Shown here piece after piece: positions 29,365 to 32,769 of a stretch of 32,769 nt of DNA; the first letter of the stretch is position 1; every line of letters begins with the position of its first letter. Made by a program: the position numbers and the translations under genes. Origin of the DNA: Trichosporon coremiiforme (Eukaryota > Basidiomycota > Tremellomycetes > Trichosporonales > Trichosporonaceae). The notes under the pieces are model-generated. The model had not been told where the DNA came from. It made no database searches and was given only the letters and a program-made list of their open reading frames with translations. The stretch spans positions 1-32,769 of the forward strand of contig BCJJ01000070.1 in NCBI GenBank assembly GCA_039545355.1. Direction: 5' to 3'.

Positions 29365-29370
29365 CACGTG
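29365..29370. promoter_or_regulatory. CACGTG E-box upstream of the permease gene
   Basis: CACGTG lies about 465 bp upstream of the permease ATG. In yeasts this core is used by Cbf1 in sulfur amino-acid control, which would suit a methionine permease. It recurs elsewhere in the window, so the link is tentative. Confidence 0.25.
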
Positions 29371-31156
29371 AGGACCCACTACTGGTCGCTGTAACGGGCC
29401 GAGGCGCCAGAGGCGTTGGGAGGCGCTCAGGGCACCGATTCATCGGGCTTGTACTCTGTTACAAGTCTATAGAGAAGAGGTGATGGGCGATGATGGGAGC
29501 GTTTGTAGGACGGAGACACGGCAGATGCCCTGAGATAAAGCGATTCCCTGATACTGGGCCGGCTGTGATTCGCCGATATCGTCCCGGGTTTCAGGGGATT
29601 TATGGCTGCCAAAAATCCCTGTCACCAGCACGCCAAGGACACATTTCGCGGAAAAATTGGACACTCTTGATGCATCAGGACACACACGACCATACACACA
29701 CCGAGCAATTGGCCATGACCGTGCAAGCGATTGGGGATATTCCACGGCGAAACATCGGCACCTCGGAGCCTGCCGTCAATCAGAGCGACGGTCACTGCCG
29801 TGCCTGAGCCGTGCCTGGTGGTATTTTTTTATCTGATTTCAACAAGCTGGCGCGTCGCACCGCCCATGCGATGGGTAATGAGCATTGAGTTCTTTGATGA
29901 AGCTATCGCAATAGCGGGTGCATGTAGCGTGCCATGCGCATGCTACGCCTTGCAGTGTTGCAGAACTCCCTCCCGTAGCTGTCTGCATTGCGGACCGGCA
30001 AGTCTCACGCCGTCAGCGATCTGGCAGGTTTGGAGCAACGATAGTCAAGTACTTTGTTCTAATTGGGCATTCACTCGACGATCGATCAGCCTGTATTTTA
30101 GCGACACAGTGGTTACAGTACCCTTCCAGGTCCGGTGTTTGCACTCACGCGACCAACGCCAGACCAGGAGCACCTGCTGAGCGCAGAACCCGGAAATTGC
30201 ACATTTGCTACCGGAGACGGCTTCACACTCTGGGGATCAGCTCGGGGCCCAGCGACATCGTTGGGATCACCCGTCGCCTGCTCAACCAGAAGGGATTCAT
30301 ACAGTCCTAGATCCTAGAATGCTTGCGGGGAATGCTGAAACCGCTCATATGACGTGCTGCAACCGCCCTGGTGCTTTGTCATGGTCAGTCTCCAGGTTTC
30401 CGGGTTGACGGTTAGAGGCGTTCAACGTCAAGCTGGGTGGTGGTTCCGAGTGGTGATTCATCTCAGCTCTACATATCACTCTATGTGCAACGCCCTCGTC
30501 ATCCGTCCTCCATCCGCGTCCGTGCTCGAGACCCCGATGTCCACCAAAGCCGACCACGATGCGATGCTCGTCGGTTGCCAGCGCGTGGGTGCAGGTCCGA
30601 GGTGAATGCGGCTGGCAATGATCATGACCCAGCGTAGCATGATCGTAGTAGGAAAGACTCTGTCATGTGCCCCCTCGTCTAGAAGTTCGCCCATCTGGCG
30701 ACGTCAATCCGTCGGCCCTGGACTCGCCCGCATCACTGTGACCGTGATTGAGATCACTACGAACCTCGCTCGTCCAATCGTTCTCGAGGAATGCTTCCTC
30801 CCGTGTCTCCGCGTTGGACGTCGTTGTAGCTGGCGCCCTCGCGCTTGCCCATGCTGCCATCCTCTGCCGAATCTCACTCCGACCGCTATCTCGCCTTGCA
30901 TCTCCTACCACTAGCATCCCCCTGGGGGCGGCGCCGCTTGTGATTTTTGATCCGTTTCGGTTCTACTTTGCTGGTCCAATGGTCATCACTCACCGACTCC
31001 GGACTGGGTAGCTCAACTGTTACCCTCCGGGATCGGCAGATTCAGGGCTCTGCAGAACATTGCCTGCACGCACTCCTGCACTCAAACCAAGGCTCTTATG
31101 TGCAAGCGAATTGTGACTTGGAACGCCGGGCGATACTGAAGACCGTGGCGCTCGAT

Positions 31157-31918
31157 TCACATCCGGATGCCGAGGAGCGCTTCCTCCAGAGCAACAGGAC
31201 AGGTGGATTTGCAGGTGACCATCAAGCTATGGACAGAGGGATTGATGAGTTCCCGCATGAGGTGGCACACTGGAATAGGGGTTTCCTCGTCCTCATGAAC
31301 AGGGTCCACGCCTTCCCACGAGTGCTCAAAACATCCGAATCCCTTCACTTCTCCCTTCCACTGAGCACCAATTCATTGAGCTCGGTGAGAAGTCCGGTTC
31401 ATCGGTTCTGGGACAAAGCACACTGTCTTCATCGCCAAAGCAGTTGGCCCTCGCCTCAATCGTTAGCTTGGCGAGTTTGGGAAGTCGGTGCGTGGCGGGA
31501 CGTTGGTTTTCCTAGTTCTGCGGGTCGGAAAGTGTTTGAGGTGAACGCGGCAGCTCTCACCATTACGATGAAACTACACGGCAGACAAGAGTCGGGGAAG
31601 GGAATTCAGAATTGTGGCCTTGCTCGTAGCGAAGAACCAGGTGCCCTTGTGCGGGGAAACTCAATCCGGAGGGAGGACAAGTCGGAAGGCCGGATTGCTG
31701 TTATCCCAGAAAGAGAAGAATGCCGGTACTTTGCGTTACTGGCTCTCGCGCTTAATTAAGGGCAGCACAAAAGCGTCGTGGAAATTGAGGTGGGCACTGC
31801 CTTGAAGCCGATCGATGAATCTTCGTGCCATCCGGCAGGTCTTGAGTTGGGTTGAGTAGTCGCATCCGGCGAAGATCTGCTCAACGATGGCGGGATAGCA
31901 GTGGTATACCAGGGGCAC
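31157..31918 (-). pseudogene. Decayed copy of the F-box-like family
   Basis: The 5' part on the minus strand (31918-31736) carries the family signature, YPAIVEQIFAGCDYSTQ followed by LKTCRMARRFIDRL, and then meets a stop after 60 codons. No in-frame ATG exists: the frame opens after a TAA a few codons before a GTG. Further along, the frames are broken by several stops. One 63-codon open piece (31348-31157) has family-like style (HEDEETPIPVCHLMREL, CPVALEEALLGIRM) and may be the old C-terminus. The plus-strand frame of 270 codons through this region has no motif and is taken as a shadow. The N-terminal match is visible; the extent of the pseudogene to 31157 is inference. Confidence 0.5.
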
Positions 31919-32725
31919 TTGGTCTCGTTAAGGAAGCTCATTCCAATTTCAACGGCATCTGTAACAGTGTCAGGCATGGCCATGGTATCACCGGGAAGAC
32001 AATGGTACTCACGAGAAGTAATGTGCATGACGGGAGAAGAACAAGGGATTGTCTACGGAACAGCGTAGGTGTGTAGAAGGTTGTTCGAGTCCATTCCTCA
32101 ACTCAGCTCCACTCCCGGAAACCATACCGTCGGACTCTCCAGTCTGAATGATTATAAAGTAACCGTAACCTCGGACGTGCGCGCATCCGGGTTCTTCAGC
32201 TTGGACACAGACCATGTGCCTGATTGCTCTGGCCGTCCCACCTTTCCTCCACGCTTTGCGTTCGGCAACACCCTGTGACACGCTCATCAGGCATGGCAAC
32301 CGTAAAGCAACGGCAGAGTGACCGGGTGCTCAGTGGAGTTGAGCCAGCCGACGGGCTGCTCCTCTAAGGGACTGGGTCAGGCAATTAGTCTCCGAGGTTA
32401 CGCCGGCTAACGCGGATACACCATCGGTCAGTGTGCATAAACGCATTCTGCGTCACGTCCACCCGCTGGGGCCTAGCACTTCTCCGATACTCTTGCGGCG
32501 CGCAAGACTTCCGAAAGATGCTCATGGTGCCGTAACAAAGAGCAGACCTTCAGTCGTGGGGTATTCCCGACTGCCCAGCTGGGGCGCAGTGTGCGCCAGA
32601 CATAGATAAGAAGCAGACTTGGTTACATGGTTGAGCGTCATGTGCTAACGCGCGCGTTCTTCCCCTCCATCCAATTCATTGCGGGGACCTCTACCATTCA
32701 CGAGCTCCGCCGTGATCCAAAAACA
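31919..32725. other. Intergenic region
   Basis: No supported gene between the decayed F-box-like copy and the tRNA. It contains the 3' flank of the tRNA gene (see the oligo-T terminator at 32719-32723, minus strand) and only short motif-free frames. Confidence 0.55.
32719..32723 (-). terminator. RNA polymerase III terminator (T5) of the tRNA gene
   Basis: Five T residues on the minus strand begin three bases after the tRNA discriminator position, the usual place for Pol III termination. Confidence 0.65.
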
Positions 32726-32769
32726 AGCCTCGTATGGGGCTCGAACCCATGACTGTGTGATCAATCGGC
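32726..32769 (-). tRNA. tRNA gene, 3' half only (isotype not determinable)
   Basis: On the minus strand the sequence shows a canonical T-arm: stem ATGGG, loop TTCGAGC, stem CCCAT. The acceptor 3' strand ACGAGGC follows, with T at the discriminator position, then an oligo-T terminator. The acceptor 5' strand should therefore read GCCTCGT, beyond the window. The bases before the T-arm (GATCACACAGTC and further) do not place a U at position 33 in any simple fold. This suggests that the gene carries an intron next to the anticodon or a longer variable arm, and the anticodon itself is outside the window. Confidence 0.75.

Larger units (their letters stand above)
28902..31156. other. Permease promoter and gene-poor region, about 2.2 kb
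   Basis: No supported gene. Within the first 500 bp, which should be the permease promoter on the minus strand, are a GATAA-like site near 28984, a perfect 14-bp palindrome at 29049-29062 and a CACGTG at 29365-29370. Short frames on both strands between 30345 and 31000 do not resemble any family I know. A tRNA A-box-like string (TAGCTCAACTG) near 31010 has no matching B-box. Confidence 0.5.

Noticed and set aside
31008..31022. tRNA A-box-like string TAGCTCAACTG
   Set aside because: No B-box (GGTTCGA type) within the right distance and no cloverleaf.
30947..31759. 270-codon plus-strand frame near the window end
   Set aside because: It lies over the decayed minus-strand family copy, has no motif, and lacks a promoter or splice context. 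A real but unknown gene is not fully excluded.

Overview
The window looks like nuclear DNA of a GC-rich basidiomycete yeast or filamentous relative, most likely Tremellomycetes and plausibly Trichosporonales. Seen directly: protein genes interrupted by very short introns (many 34-52 bp) with GTGAGT/GTAAGT donors, CTAAC/CTGAC branch sites just before the acceptor and CAG/TAG ends; a secreted GPI-type protein; fungal-only families such as DUF3292; and a Mup1-type permease. The order-level assignment is inference, resting mainly on the repeated F-box-like gene family described below. No transposase, reverse transcriptase, rRNA or CRISPR array was seen.

Layout. Positions 1-389 hold exons of an unidentified gene cut by the window edge, which may be spliced onto the next reading frame. 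Positions 415-4047 encode a 1210-residue low-complexity protein of repeated units of about 55 residues with an acidic tail. Positions 4646-5155 (-) and 8096-9220 (-) are two members of a divergent F-box-like family, separated by about 3 kb with no supported gene. A Kre9/Knh1-like GPI-anchored wall protein lies at 10343-10977 (+). A convergent pair of F-box-like genes follows at 11546-12556 (+) and 12462-13233 (-). A secreted M17 aminopeptidase-like protein lies at 14862-16454 (+). A gene-poor stretch of 3.7 kb precedes a single-pass, glycosylated membrane protein at 20199-22298 (+). A seven-exon DUF3292 membrane protein spans 22781-25181 (+). Another F-box-like gene lies at 25837-26682 (+), facing a three-exon methionine-permease-like gene at 27025-28901 (-). 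The last 3.8 kb holds a decayed F-box-like copy (31157-31918, -) and, at the very end, the 3' half of a tRNA gene (-).

How it fits together. There is no operon-like or metabolic cluster. Several products act at the cell surface or secretory route (GPI protein, secreted aminopeptidase-like protein, single-pass receptor-like protein, amino-acid permease), but nothing in the sequence links their regulation. The most unusual theme is the scattered F-box-like family: at least six copies in 28 kb on both strands, from intact to broken. This fits a rapidly evolving, lineage-expanded family of unknown function. The second notable item is the M17 homologue, which has a signal peptide and keeps every metal-site and catalytic residue that I could align except the metal-binding lysine.
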